Positions 36,168-45,015 of a stretch of DNA of 64,000 nt are shown here, in pieces. Below the pieces are notes generated by a model, which saw nothing but the letters and a program-made list of their open reading frames with translations, was not told the DNA's origin and did no database searches. Position 1 is the first letter of the stretch, and every line of letters begins with the position of its first letter. The translations under genes and the position numbers were made by a program. The stretch covers positions 776,001 to 840,000 of the forward strand of contig CP018227.1 of NCBI GenBank assembly GCA_016865035.1. Reading direction: 5' to 3'. The stretch comes from Kordiimonadales bacterium IMCC3096. GTDB taxonomy: Bacteria; Pseudomonadota; Alphaproteobacteria; Minwuiales; Minwuiaceae.

Positions 36168-37481
36168 ATGAAAGTTGCAATGATCGGCACGGGCTATGTT
36201 GGCCTGGTCTCCGGTGCCTGCTTTTCCGAGTTCGGCCACGACGTGATCTGCGTCGACAAGGACGCCGACAAGATCGCGCGCCTGCTGGACGGCGTGATGC
36301 CGATCTTCGAACCTGGCCTCGACAACCTTGTCGCCCGCAATGTGGAGGCGGGACGGCTGCGGTTCACCACCGACCTGGACTCAGCGTTGGCGGATATTGA
36401 CGCGGTGTTCATCGCGGTGGGCACACCCAGCCGCCGCGGCGCGGGTGATGCCGACCTCAGCTATGTCTACGGCGCGGCGGAAGAGGTCGCCAGGGCGGTC
36501 TCCGGCTATACGGTCGTGGTCACCAAGTCCACGGTCCCGGTCGGCACCGGCGCGGAAGTGAAACGGATCCTGGCCAAGGCCAACCCGACGGCCAGGTTCG
36601 ACGTCGTCTCCAACCCGGAATTCCTGCGCGAAGGCGCGGCGATCGAGGATTTCATGCGCCCCAACCGGATCGTCTGCGGCGTCGAGTCGGAGAAGGCGGA
36701 GCAGGTCATGCGCGATCTCTATCGGCCGCTGTTCCTGAACGAGACCCCGATGGTCTTCACCACGCTGGAGACATCGGAACTGATCAAGTACGCGGCCAAC
36801 TGCTTCCTGGCGACCAAGATCACCTTCATCAACGAAATCGCGAGCCTGTGCGAGCAGGTCGGCGGTGACGTGCAGGCGGTGGCGCGCGGCATCGGCCTGG
36901 ACAAGCGCATCGGCAACCTGTTCCTGCATGCCGGGCCAGGCTATGGCGGATCCTGCTTCCCCAAGGACATTCGCGCCCTGATCGCGACGGCGGAGCAGAA
37001 CGGCAGTCCCCTGCGCATCATCGAGGCTGTCGATCAGGTCAACGAGGACCGCAAGCGGGCCATGGCGCAGAAGATCATCGATGCCTTTGGCGGCGACGTC
37101 GCAGGCAAGACGATTGCCGTGCTGGGCGTGACCTTCAAGCCGAACACGGACGACATGCGCGAAAGCCCCAGCCTGGACATCCTGCCCGCGCTGCAGAAGG
37201 CCGGGGCCAGCCTGCGTGCCCATGACCCGGAGGGCATGGAAGAAGCCGCGAAGATGATGCCTGGCATCACCTGGTGCGACGATGCCTACGATGCGATGAA
37301 AGGTGCGGACGGTGCGACGATCCTGACGGAATGGAACGCCTATCGCGCGTTGGACCTTGATCGGGTCAAGGGACTGCTGTCGGAACCGCTGCTGGTCGAT
37401 CTGCGCAACATCTATGCGCTGGACGAGATGCGGAATGCCGGCCTGCGCTATGTCAGCGTCGGTCGCAGGACCGTCGATTGA
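36168..37481 (+). CDS. ugd: UDP-glucose 6-dehydrogenase
   Basis: Oxidises UDP-glucose to UDP-glucuronate with two NAD+. The 437 residues begin with the NAD motif GTGYVG (7-12). The catalytic Cys263 lies in GYGGSCFPKD, and FKPNTDDMRESPSLDI marks the UDP-binding C-terminal domain. It uses the product of galU 29 bases upstream, giving precursors for exopolysaccharide or lipopolysaccharide. Confidence 0.96.
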   Translation: MKVAMIGTGYVGLVSGACFSEFGHDVICVDKDADKIARLLDGVMPIFEPGLDNLVARNVEAGRLRFTTDLDSALADIDAVFIAVGTPSRRGAGDADLSYVYGAAEEVARAVSGYTVVVTKSTVPVGTGAEVKRILAKANPTARFDVVSNPEFLREGAAIEDFMRPNRIVCGVESEKAEQVMRDLYRPLFLNETPMVFTTLETSELIKYAANCFLATKITFINEIASLCEQVGGDVQAVARGIGLDKRIGNLFLHAGPGYGGSCFPKDIRALIATAEQNGSPLRIIEAVDQVNEDRKRAMAQKIIDAFGGDVAGKTIAVLGVTFKPNTDDMRESPSLDILPALQKAGASLRAHDPEGMEEAAKMMPGITWCDDAYDAMKGADGATILTEWNAYRALDLDRVKGLLSEPLLVDLRNIYALDEMRNAGLRYVSVGRRTVD

Positions 37482-37495
37482 GGGAGACCCGGACG

Positions 37496-38878
37496 ATGAA
37501 GGCCCATGTGTTCCATCCGACCGTGCTGCGCGAATACGACGTGCGCGGCACCTATGGCGAGACCCTGACCGAAGACGATGCGCGTGCCCTCGGCGCGGCC
37601 TTCGGCACCCGCGTGGTGCGTGAAGGGGGACGCCATGTGGCCATCGGACGGGACGGACGCATGAGCTCACCGTCACTTTCGGCGGCACTGAGCGAGGGGC
37701 TGCGGAGCGCGGGCTGCGATGTGACCGACATCGGTCTCGGCCCGACCCCGATGCTCTATTTCGCCACCTACCACCTGCCGGCCGATGCGGGGATCATGGT
37801 CACCGGCTCGCACAATCCGCCGGACATGAACGGCCTGAAGATGATGCTGTCGGGCAAGGCGTTCTTCGGTGATGACATCCTGGAACTGGGCAAGATCGCC
37901 GCCGCCGGTGACTTCGCCACCGGCGCAGGCGCGGAAACCCGGCGCGACATCAAGGATGCCTACACGGAAGCAGTCGCGGCCGCCTATGGCTCCAGCCGTG
38001 AATTCTCCGTTGTCTGGGACTGCGGCAATGGTGCTGCCGGTGCAGTGATCAATGAACTGGTGCGTCGCCTGCCCGGTCGGCACATGCTGATCTGCGAGGA
38101 AGTGGACGGCACCTTCCCCAACCATCATCCCGATCCGACAGTGCCCGCCAACATGGAGCAACTGGCCAGCGCGGTGCGCGGCATTGGTGCCGACTTCGGT
38201 ATCGGCTTCGACGGGGACGGGGACCGGATCGGCGTCGTCGACGGCGATGGCGTGATGCTCTATGGCGACCAGATCATGCTGCTGCTGGCGCGGGCCGTGC
38301 TGGCGGACCATCCCGGGGCAACCATCATCGCCGACGTGAAGTCGAGCCAGATCCTGTTCGACGGGATTCAGGAAGCCGGTGGCGAGCCCCTGATGTTCCG
38401 CAGCGGCCATTCCCTGATCAAGGCCAAGATGGCGGAGCTGAAATGCCCGCTGGCCGGGGAAATGTCCGGCCACATCTTCTATGCCGACAAGTGGTACGGC
38501 TTCGACGATGCGCTCTATGTGGGCGTGCGCTTCCTGGACATGCTGGCCAATGCCGACCAGTCGGTGGCGGAGATGCGCAAGGCCATGCCGGCCCTGCTCA
38601 ATACGCCGGAGCTGCGCTTCGACTGTGCCGATGAACGCAAGTTCACGGTGATCGAGGAAGTGGTGGGCCGTCTGCGGGCAGCCGGCACCACATTCTCCGA
38701 CATCGACGGCGCCCGCGTGATGAACGACGACGGCTGGTGGCTGCTGCGCGCCTCCAACACCCAACCCGTTCTGGTTGCCCGCTGCGAGGCGACAACGGCA
38801 GAGGGGCTGGAGCGTCTGAAGGTCTCCCTGGTCGAACAGCTGACAGCCTCCGGCCTGGAAGCTCCCGCGGACCTGTAA
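37496..38878 (+). CDS. phosphomannomutase/phosphoglucomutase (AlgC-type)
   Basis: An alpha-D-phosphohexomutase of 460 residues that interconverts hexose 6- and 1-phosphates, feeding galU (glucose-1-phosphate) or GDP-mannose synthesis. Phosphoserine is Ser105 in TGSHNPPDMNGLK. The metal loop is FDGDGDRIG, the sugar-binding loop GEMSGHIFY, and the phosphate-binding end RASNTQPVLVAR. The ATG at 37496 has AGGGAG 9 bases upstream. It lies 14 bases after ugd, so all three genes form one sugar-nucleotide operon. Confidence 0.93.
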   Translation: MKAHVFHPTVLREYDVRGTYGETLTEDDARALGAAFGTRVVREGGRHVAIGRDGRMSSPSLSAALSEGLRSAGCDVTDIGLGPTPMLYFATYHLPADAGIMVTGSHNPPDMNGLKMMLSGKAFFGDDILELGKIAAAGDFATGAGAETRRDIKDAYTEAVAAAYGSSREFSVVWDCGNGAAGAVINELVRRLPGRHMLICEEVDGTFPNHHPDPTVPANMEQLASAVRGIGADFGIGFDGDGDRIGVVDGDGVMLYGDQIMLLLARAVLADHPGATIIADVKSSQILFDGIQEAGGEPLMFRSGHSLIKAKMAELKCPLAGEMSGHIFYADKWYGFDDALYVGVRFLDMLANADQSVAEMRKAMPALLNTPELRFDCADERKFTVIEEVVGRLRAAGTTFSDIDGARVMNDDGWWLLRASNTQPVLVARCEATTAEGLERLKVSLVEQLTASGLEAPADL

Positions 38879-38893
38879 CCGCGCCCCGCCGTA

Positions 38894-40159
38894 TCAGATC
38901 ATCGACGGCAGCCAGGTCGCGATGATGGGGAAGGCGATCATCAGCGCCGCATAGACCAGACCGACCATGACGAATGCCGGAACCGCGCGGAAGGCACTGT
39001 CCGGTGCCTCGTCGATCACGGCCGCCGCCGTGTAGACCCCGACGCAGACCGGTGGCGTCAGCAGTCCCAGCCCGACGAAGGCACCGAACACGACGTAGAA
39101 GTGCAGGATATCGATGCCCAGGTGGTCGATGATGGCGATGAACACCGGGATCGTCAGGTAGATCACCGGCACCACCTCCAGGAAGGTACCGAGCAGCAGA
39201 CAGATCACACCCACCATGATCAGGAAGGTCAGAGGTGTGGCACCGAACTCGATGAAGAAGGTGACGAGGTCCTGCGGCGCCCGCGTGAAGGTCAGGATCA
39301 CCGAGAGGAACGTCGCCATGGCGATGATGGAGAAAATGACGGTTGTCATGATCGCCGTCGCCTTCAGCGCCTCCAGTATCCCGCGCACCGTCAGTTCACG
39401 GTGCACCAGGAAGCCGACGATGATCGCCCAGAAGGCTGCGACCGAAGCCGACTCGGACGGGGTCAGCAGCCCGGAATAGATGCCGCCCAGAATGATCAGC
39501 GGCGTCATCAGTCCCGGAATGGCGGCAACAAAGGCCTGGCCGCGCGCGCGCCAGCCGGAGCGCTCATCGCGTTGCATCTTCCGACAGGCCCACATGACGT
39601 AGACGATCAGCAGCCCCATGAAGACGAAGCCCGGCAGGATTCCGGCGGCAAAGGTCTTCGACACCGGCACGTTGGTCAGTGCACTGAAGATGATGGCCCC
39701 GTTCGACGGTGGTATCAGCGCCTCCAGCAGGCCAGCGGTCGCAGCCAGCACGACGACGAAGCGTTTGGTATATCCACGCTCCACCATGATCGGCATCAGG
39801 ATCGAACCGACCGCGGTGATTGCAGCCAGAATGGAACCGCAGAAGGCGGCAAAGAACCCCATGGCAAGCACCATGGCGATGCCGAGGCCGCCCGGCAGAT
39901 GACCGACCAGCGTCACCGAGAGATGGACCAGCCGCCGCGCCACACCGGCCTGCAACATGACAAGTCCGGCAAAGATGAACAGCGGGATCGAAAGCAGCAC
40001 ATGCTTGGTCACCGCGCCGAATGAAACCTGCAGCAGGGTCGTGAACGGCTGGTGCAGTTCCAGGGTGGCGACAAGGCTGGAGCCAATGCCGAAGACCAGG
40101 AAGATCGGCACCGAAAGGATCAGCAGGACCAGAGCCAGAAAGGCGGCAGGTGCGATCAT
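38894..40159 (-). CDS. TRAP transporter large permease (DctM-like)
   Basis: A 421-residue membrane protein with about 12 spans, the large subunit of a tripartite ATP-independent periplasmic transporter, which uses a sodium or proton gradient to take up organic acids or related solutes. DctM-type marks are the SIPLFIFAGLVMLQAGVA region, EALIPPSNGAIIFSAL and FGAFVGLGLLTPPVCVGVY. Its ATG overlaps the small-permease stop (ATGA). It is the last gene of the leftward catabolic unit. Confidence 0.93.
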   Translation of the reverse strand: MIAPAAFLALVLLILSVPIFLVFGIGSSLVATLELHQPFTTLLQVSFGAVTKHVLLSIPLFIFAGLVMLQAGVARRLVHLSVTLVGHLPGGLGIAMVLAMGFFAAFCGSILAAITAVGSILMPIMVERGYTKRFVVVLAATAGLLEALIPPSNGAIIFSALTNVPVSKTFAAGILPGFVFMGLLIVYVMWACRKMQRDERSGWRARGQAFVAAIPGLMTPLIILGGIYSGLLTPSESASVAAFWAIIVGFLVHRELTVRGILEALKATAIMTTVIFSIIAMATFLSVILTFTRAPQDLVTFFIEFGATPLTFLIMVGVICLLLGTFLEVVPVIYLTIPVFIAIIDHLGIDILHFYVVFGAFVGLGLLTPPVCVGVYTAAAVIDEAPDSAFRAVPAFVMVGLVYAALMIAFPIIATWLPSMI

Positions 40160-40695
40160 GTCGGTTTCGCCTCTTCACCGGGCAGCATGCCCGCCAGCAA
40201 CAGGATCTCGCGCAGCACCAACTCAAGCGCAAACAGCGACAGGATGCCGAAACCGGTCGGAAAGGCGGCGTACAGGAACCAGAACGGGAACTGGATCTCA
40301 GTCTCGGTGACCTCACCCAGCATGTGGAAGAAACCCGTCGCCTCGATCCCTGCATTGCAGAAATAGATGCCGGACACGAGCGCAACCAGTCCCACGATGA
40401 GACGCAGGATCTGGGCAGGTCCGGCAGGCAGCAGGGTAGGCGCGACATCCACCGAGATATGGCGCCCGCTGCGCAGCAGGACCCCCATCAGCGGGAAGAC
40501 GCACCATGGCAGCAGGAACGGCGGCAGGTCATTCATCCAGGCATAGCCCCGCCCGGTGACATGCCGCTCCACCGCCGCCGCGAACAGCGCCAGCACGGCG
40601 AAGGCGACGATGGCCATGCCCAGCCCGAGCGCAACCCGCTGGATCAGTGAATTGGTGCCGTAGAGCAGCCGATAAGCGCTGAGCAGCAGCCTCAC
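40156..40695 (-). CDS. TRAP transporter small permease (DctQ-like)
   Basis: A 179-residue protein with four hydrophobic spans and the DctQ-type pattern WMNDLPPFLLPWCVFPLMGVLLRSGRHISVDV. It lies between the binding-protein gene (39-base gap) and dctM (4-base overlap), so the TRAP set is complete. Confidence 0.88.
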   Translation of the reverse strand: MRLLLSAYRLLYGTNSLIQRVALGLGMAIVAFAVLALFAAAVERHVTGRGYAWMNDLPPFLLPWCVFPLMGVLLRSGRHISVDVAPTLLPAGPAQILRLIVGLVALVSGIYFCNAGIEATGFFHMLGEVTETEIQFPFWFLYAAFPTGFGILSLFALELVLREILLLAGMLPGEEAKPT

Positions 40696-40734
40696 GCCCC
40701 CGCACTCCGCGGGGACGTGATGGCGGCTACCAGC

Positions 40735-41742
40735 CTATTTGCCGGCTGCATAGGCCTTCAGGGCGGCAAAGACATCCGCATCGACCTCTTCGGCCAGCAG
40801 CGGCTCGACCTTGGATGCTTCCAGGGCACGCAGCTTGGCGAGTTCTGCCCCCTCAAGCACGGAGACAGTGCCGCCATGTTCGGCCACGAACTCCTCATGC
40901 ACGGCAGCGGAGGCCTTCATGATGTCGGCCGTCGATTCCTCGCCCAGCCGTGCCCCCTCTTCGGCCAGCACCTGCCGCACATCTTCGGGAAGGCGGTCCA
41001 GCCAGGCCTGGTTGGCCATGATGTAGGCATCCGCGAAGGAGATCCACGGCAGCTGCACCGCGGTCAGATGCTCCCACCAGCTATAGGCCTTGATGGCCCC
41101 CGGAACGGTCGAGACCGTATCGATGGTGCCATTCTGCAGGCCGGTATAGACCTCACGCGTGGGCAGGGAGACCATCTTGCCCACATCCAGCGCCGTCCAG
41201 CGCGCACGATCCGCATTGCTCAGCACACGGGCCTTCAGGCCAGCCATCGACGCAACCGTCTCCAGCTTGCTTGCCGAGGAATAGATCGCGGCCGGGCCGA
41301 CCGGGTTGTAGGCAACCACCGCAGTACGGGTGCGGGTCAGGATGTTTTCCCAGACTTCCTTGCCCTTGGGATCGTTCTCGAAGAAATTGCGCTGGTCCTC
41401 GAAGCTGGAGAAATAGCCCGGGAACGCAGTGACATTGTAGTTCCGGTTGATCGGCGGAAAGCTGACGATGCCGACCACGGCACCCATCTCCACGGAACCG
41501 GAGGCCAGCGCGCCCATGATCTCGCGGATGCCGAAGAGCTGGCCCGCCGGGAACACGTCGATGCGCAGCTTGCCCTTCAGGCGCTCGTTCACCCGGTCGA
41601 TGAACTTGATGGCCTGAACGGAGGCCGGATGCTGCGGTCCCCAATGGGTGGAGAACTTCGCCACCATCTCCTCGGCGCTTGCCGTCCCGGCTGCCAGAGC
41701 CATCGTCGTGGCGAGCACCGCCCCCCTGATCAATCCCTTCAT
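40735..41742 (-). CDS. TRAP transporter solute-binding protein (DctP-like)
   Basis: A 335-residue periplasmic receptor with a Sec signal peptide cleaved near TASA|EEM. The fold is recognisable from KFSTHWGPQHPASVQAIKF, KLRIDVFPAGQLFGIREI and the NADRARWTALDVG segment where DctP proteins place the carboxylate-clamping arginine. ATG 41742 follows AAGGGGAGAGAACGA. The ligand is presumably the substrate of the upstream oxygenases. Confidence 0.9.
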   Translation of the reverse strand: MKGLIRGAVLATTMALAAGTASAEEMVAKFSTHWGPQHPASVQAIKFIDRVNERLKGKLRIDVFPAGQLFGIREIMGALASGSVEMGAVVGIVSFPPINRNYNVTAFPGYFSSFEDQRNFFENDPKGKEVWENILTRTRTAVVAYNPVGPAAIYSSASKLETVASMAGLKARVLSNADRARWTALDVGKMVSLPTREVYTGLQNGTIDTVSTVPGAIKAYSWWEHLTAVQLPWISFADAYIMANQAWLDRLPEDVRQVLAEEGARLGEESTADIMKASAAVHEEFVAEHGGTVSVLEGAELAKLRALEASKVEPLLAEEVDADVFAALKAYAAGK

Positions 41743-41829
41743 TCGTTCTCTCCCCTTGCATGTCCTGCATCCTGCCTGTTGCGGATGCCTGTTTCCGTGT
41801 TTGTGTCGTGCGGTCTCAGTGCTGCCGTG

Positions 41830-42684
41830 TCAGGGCTTGAAGAAAGGCCTGTCACCCTTGATCGTGACGCGGTGGCCCTTGCGCTCCTCCGGCCAGTAGT
41901 CCCAGAGCGCGCGGTGCTGGACACAGCGGTTGTCCCACAGCGCCACGTCATTCTCCGACCAGTGGAACCGCGTCACCATCAACTGCTCCTCCATGTGGCG
42001 GAACAGGAAATCGAGCAGGTTGCGGCTCTCTGCCTTGGAAAGCTCGTTGATCCGCGTCGTGAAGCCGCCGTTGACATAGAGCGCCTTGCGACCGGTCGCC
42101 GGATGGGTCCTGACCACGGGATGCACCGCCGAGGGATAGACCTTGTCCGAGTCGTCCACGCCCCGGTCGGAATATCGCCCGCGATAGATGTGCTCCGACT
42201 CGTGGGTCGCGGTCAGCCCCTCCAGGAAGGACTGCATCGCCGGCGACAGCGTGTCATAGGCGCCGTACATGCTGGCGAACATGGTGTCGCCGCCGGCGCT
42301 TGGCAGGATGTGCATCTGCAGCATGGTACCCAGCGGCGGCTCGGTATCGCAGGAGACATCGGTGTGCCAGCCTTCCCCGTTGGCGATCTTCGAATCCTTG
42401 TGGGCGTGGATGACGAAGACCGGCGGATAGCCCTCCAGATGCGGTGCCGCCGGATGGAAATGCAACGGCCCGAACATCTTCCCGATCTCGACCTGCACAC
42501 CGGGGTCAATGCGTGACTGGTCCTTGAAGAACAGCACCTGATATTCGTGGAATGCACGCTCCACCTCGGCGAATTCCTCTGCCGTCAGCCCGTTGGCCAG
42601 ATCGACACCCCGAACCTCCGCCCCGATGTTGGGCGACGTACGACGCACATCCAGGATGGCGTAGCCTGTGCTCATGTCATTCAT
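41830..42684 (-). CDS. TauD/TfdA-family 2-oxoglutarate dioxygenase (copy 1)
   Basis: A 284-residue Fe(II)/2-oxoglutarate dioxygenase. The iron triad is the HxD of WHTDVSCDTEPP and the later His in WDNRCVQHRALWDY; the 2-oxoglutarate-binding arginine follows in GHRVTIKGDRP. Members hydroxylate taurine, 2,4-D, betaines and similar acids, often releasing an aldehyde. AAGGAG is 7 bases before ATG 42684. It is clearly paralogous to the next gene upstream along most of its length. Confidence 0.88.
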   Translation of the reverse strand: MNDMSTGYAILDVRRTSPNIGAEVRGVDLANGLTAEEFAEVERAFHEYQVLFFKDQSRIDPGVQVEIGKMFGPLHFHPAAPHLEGYPPVFVIHAHKDSKIANGEGWHTDVSCDTEPPLGTMLQMHILPSAGGDTMFASMYGAYDTLSPAMQSFLEGLTATHESEHIYRGRYSDRGVDDSDKVYPSAVHPVVRTHPATGRKALYVNGGFTTRINELSKAESRNLLDFLFRHMEEQLMVTRFHWSENDVALWDNRCVQHRALWDYWPEERKGHRVTIKGDRPFFKP

Positions 42685-42742
42685 GCTGGTGCTCCTTCTG
42701 GAACGCCGGACCGGCACGGTGCCGGCACGGTGATTGTGCCCC

Positions 42743-43576
42743 TCAGACGGGCCGGTCGCCCTTGACCGTGACCCGGAAACCGGACCGGACATTGGGGAAA
42801 TAGTCCCACATCGCGTGGTGCAGGGTGCAGCGGTTGTCCCACATGGCGACCGAGTTCGGCTGCCAGCGGAACCGGCACTGGAACTGCGCCTTCTCGATGT
42901 GGTTGAACAGGAAGCCGAGGATGGCGTTGCTCTCGTCCTTAGGCACACCGTCCACATGGGTGGTGAAGGCACGATTGACGTAGAGCGCCTTGCGGCCCGT
43001 CTCCGGATGGGTCCGCACGATCGGGTGCGAAGAAGCCGGATAGGCCTTGGCCGAGGTATCGACACCCTGGCGCCCGGCACGGTCGCGATAGTTGGGACCG
43101 CCGTCATGGGTCGCGGTCAGCCCGTCGAGCAACCGCTTCATCGGGTCCGACAGCGCGTCATAGGCGGCGTACATGCTGGCGAAAAGCGTGTCGCCCCCCA
43201 GCGGCGGCAGCGTGTGCAGACGCAGGATGCTCATCATCGGCGGCTCGGCATCGCAGGAAACATCCGAATGCCAGCTGTCGCCCGCCGTCCGTGTGGTCTT
43301 CTCGTCCGCATGGATGACCAGGATTTCGGGATGATCCTTCACCCCGTCGTTGTAGTCGTTCGCGGCCGGATGAATGTGCAGGTCACCGAACCGGAGGCCA
43401 AGCGCCTTGTGGGCATCGATGCTGATATCCTGGTCCCGGAAGAACAGCACGCTGTGATCCAGGAATGCCTTCCGGAGAGCAGAGAACCCGTCATCGTCGA
43501 TGTTTGCCAGATCCACCCCGCTGACTTCCGCACCGATGATCGGAGTCACCGGTGAGACCGTCATGCCTGCTGCCAT
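42743..43576 (-). CDS. TauD/TfdA-family 2-oxoglutarate dioxygenase (copy 2)
   Basis: A 277-residue paralogue of the neighbouring dioxygenase, with the same landmarks: WHSDVSCDAEPP (HxD), WDNRCTLHHAMWDY (His) and GFRVTVKGDRP (Arg). Shared stretches such as RKALYVN, FASMY and VRTHP point to a tandem duplication followed by divergence. AGGAGG lies 5 bases before ATG 43576. Two copies side by side suggest two related substrates, two stereoisomers, or a heteromer. Confidence 0.88.
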   Translation of the reverse strand: MAAGMTVSPVTPIIGAEVSGVDLANIDDDGFSALRKAFLDHSVLFFRDQDISIDAHKALGLRFGDLHIHPAANDYNDGVKDHPEILVIHADEKTTRTAGDSWHSDVSCDAEPPMMSILRLHTLPPLGGDTLFASMYAAYDALSDPMKRLLDGLTATHDGGPNYRDRAGRQGVDTSAKAYPASSHPIVRTHPETGRKALYVNRAFTTHVDGVPKDESNAILGFLFNHIEKAQFQCRFRWQPNSVAMWDNRCTLHHAMWDYFPNVRSGFRVTVKGDRPV

Positions 43577-43598
43577 GATGCCCTCCTCCCCAGGAAAG

Positions 43599-43621
43599 CA
43601 GGCATCGTGTCCCGATGCCTG
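43599..43621 (-). terminator. hairpin between the Rieske and dioxygenase genes
   Basis: CAGGCATCG and CGATGCCTG pair over 9 bp around a 5-base loop (TGTCC on the plus strand). On the minus-strand transcript it is followed by CTTTCC, then the ribosome site of the dioxygenase. It could attenuate or mark processing between the two genes. Confidence 0.5.
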
Positions 43622-43638
43622 TTACTGATTAATGTAAC
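43621..43638. promoter_or_regulatory. GTTAC-N8-GTAAC palindrome, possible operator
   Basis: An 18-base palindrome with an A/T-rich centre (TGATTAAT) lies next to the hairpin, 45-62 bases upstream of the dioxygenase start, in a locally A/T-rich stretch. It suggests a regulated internal promoter for the dioxygenase-TRAP genes. Confidence 0.4.
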
Positions 43639-43687
43639 TGCATCACATCACTTTGGCAAAGCGTGATATGGAACAAACGCGGGTATG

Positions 43688-44911
43688 TCAGTCGTGCGGT
43701 AGGGCTGAGCGATGCCCGCCGGATGCCCAGTGGTTCAGCAACCGGTCCGCCATCCAGGCATGAAAGTCGCGCGTCGTGGTCTCAAGGACCGGCGTCAGGA
43801 CACCCCCATCGAACGCCGGTGAATGGCGTCCCGCCTGCATCCGTTCCACGGGAGAGATGTCCTCCCCGAACACGACCTGCCAGAGGCGGGTGTTGGCTTC
43901 ACGCAGCGCCGCATAGTCCACCCCGGTTGCGGCATCCTCAGAGAAATAGCCGATACGGATGCGCTCCTGGGTACGCTCCGGGCCGTCCGGCAGCAACAGG
44001 ATGGAGAACCAGTGGTCGGAATGCACCCCGAGCAGCAGGTTGGGATACAGCGCGACATACTCCCCGCGGGTCTGCCAGTATTCGCCGAGTCCCCCCACCT
44101 TGGGGAAGCCCAGCCCGTCCGCGTCCAGCACCGGTCGATAGACCAGACTGATCTGCCCGGCAAAGCCATCATCGCCCACCAGCAACTCATGATCCTCGAT
44201 CCGGGAATAGCTGTTCAGGGCAGGGTGCACGGACGGCAGGTGATAGCTCTCCAGATAATTCTCCACCGCCAGCTTCCAGTTGGCGTTCAGCACCATATCG
44301 AAGGTACTGTCCGCGCCACCGCTGCGGAAATCCGCGTCGGCGAACGCGGACCAGCGCGCCTGCAGGCCGGACCTGGCTGCATCGAAGGCGGGGGCAGTGC
44401 CGGACAGATCGACGAAGACCGTGCCGAACCAGACCGCCGACCGCACCTCGATCAGGCCCAGTCTCGTCGGGTCCAGGTCGGCATGGGTATCCTGGCCCAC
44501 GCCACCCACATGCGGTGTCCGGTCAAGACTGCCATCCAGCCTGTAGCACCAGGAGTGATAGGGGCAGCGGATCACGCGGCCGGTGCGGCCCGGCTCCACC
44601 ACCAGCTTCATGCCGCGATGACGGCAGACATTGTGAAACACGCGCACCACGCCGTCCCTGTCGCGCACCAGCAGCAGTGGCGTGTCGGTCAGATCGACGG
44701 GAAAGACCGTACCGGGCCGGGGAACGTCCGCCTCGAACGCGATGCCGATCCAGGCTTGACGCAGAACCGCGTCCGCTTCCGCCGCCAGCGTCCGCGCGTC
44801 GGTATAGGCTTCGTTGGGCAGGGCCGCGGTCGTATTGGCGCGGTCCGCCACGTGACGCAGGGCGGCGACCAGGCTGTCATCGACAAGATTGCGTCCACGC
44901 GGGCTGTCCAT
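43688..44911 (-). CDS. Rieske non-heme iron oxygenase, catalytic subunit
   Basis: A 407-residue Rieske oxygenase alpha subunit. The [2Fe-2S] ligands are Cys96-x-His98 (CRHRG) and Cys116-x2-His119 (CPYHS). The mononuclear iron site is ENYLESYHLPSVH with His224 and His229. The residue that links the two centres is Glu221, not the Asp of aromatic-ring dioxygenases; Glu is characteristic of betaine/carnitine/stachydrine-type monooxygenases. No reductase or ferredoxin gene is adjacent. AGGAGG precedes ATG 44911 by 5 bases and lies partly inside a hairpin. Confidence 0.9.
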   Translation of the reverse strand: MDSPRGRNLVDDSLVAALRHVADRANTTAALPNEAYTDARTLAAEADAVLRQAWIGIAFEADVPRPGTVFPVDLTDTPLLLVRDRDGVVRVFHNVCRHRGMKLVVEPGRTGRVIRCPYHSWCYRLDGSLDRTPHVGGVGQDTHADLDPTRLGLIEVRSAVWFGTVFVDLSGTAPAFDAARSGLQARWSAFADADFRSGGADSTFDMVLNANWKLAVENYLESYHLPSVHPALNSYSRIEDHELLVGDDGFAGQISLVYRPVLDADGLGFPKVGGLGEYWQTRGEYVALYPNLLLGVHSDHWFSILLLPDGPERTQERIRIGYFSEDAATGVDYAALREANTRLWQVVFGEDISPVERMQAGRHSPAFDGGVLTPVLETTTRDFHAWMADRLLNHWASGGHRSALPHD

Positions 44912-44916
44912 CGTAA

Positions 44917-44936
44917 CCTCCTGATCCCTGATCAGG
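44917..44936 (-). promoter_or_regulatory. hairpin overlapping the ribosome site of the Rieske gene
   Basis: In the transcript CCTGATC and GATCAGG pair over 7 bp with a 3-base loop (plus-strand 44920-44936). The Shine-Dalgarno AGGAGG (44917-44922) shares its first bases with the 3' arm. Folding would partly hide the ribosome site and could limit translation. Confidence 0.4.
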
Positions 44937-45015
44937 CGATGATCAGCCCATTGCGGTCAGCGCGGAATGCTCCGACGCGAACACTGGCTGTTTCGTTCGC
45001 GACGCCCCCTGCCAT

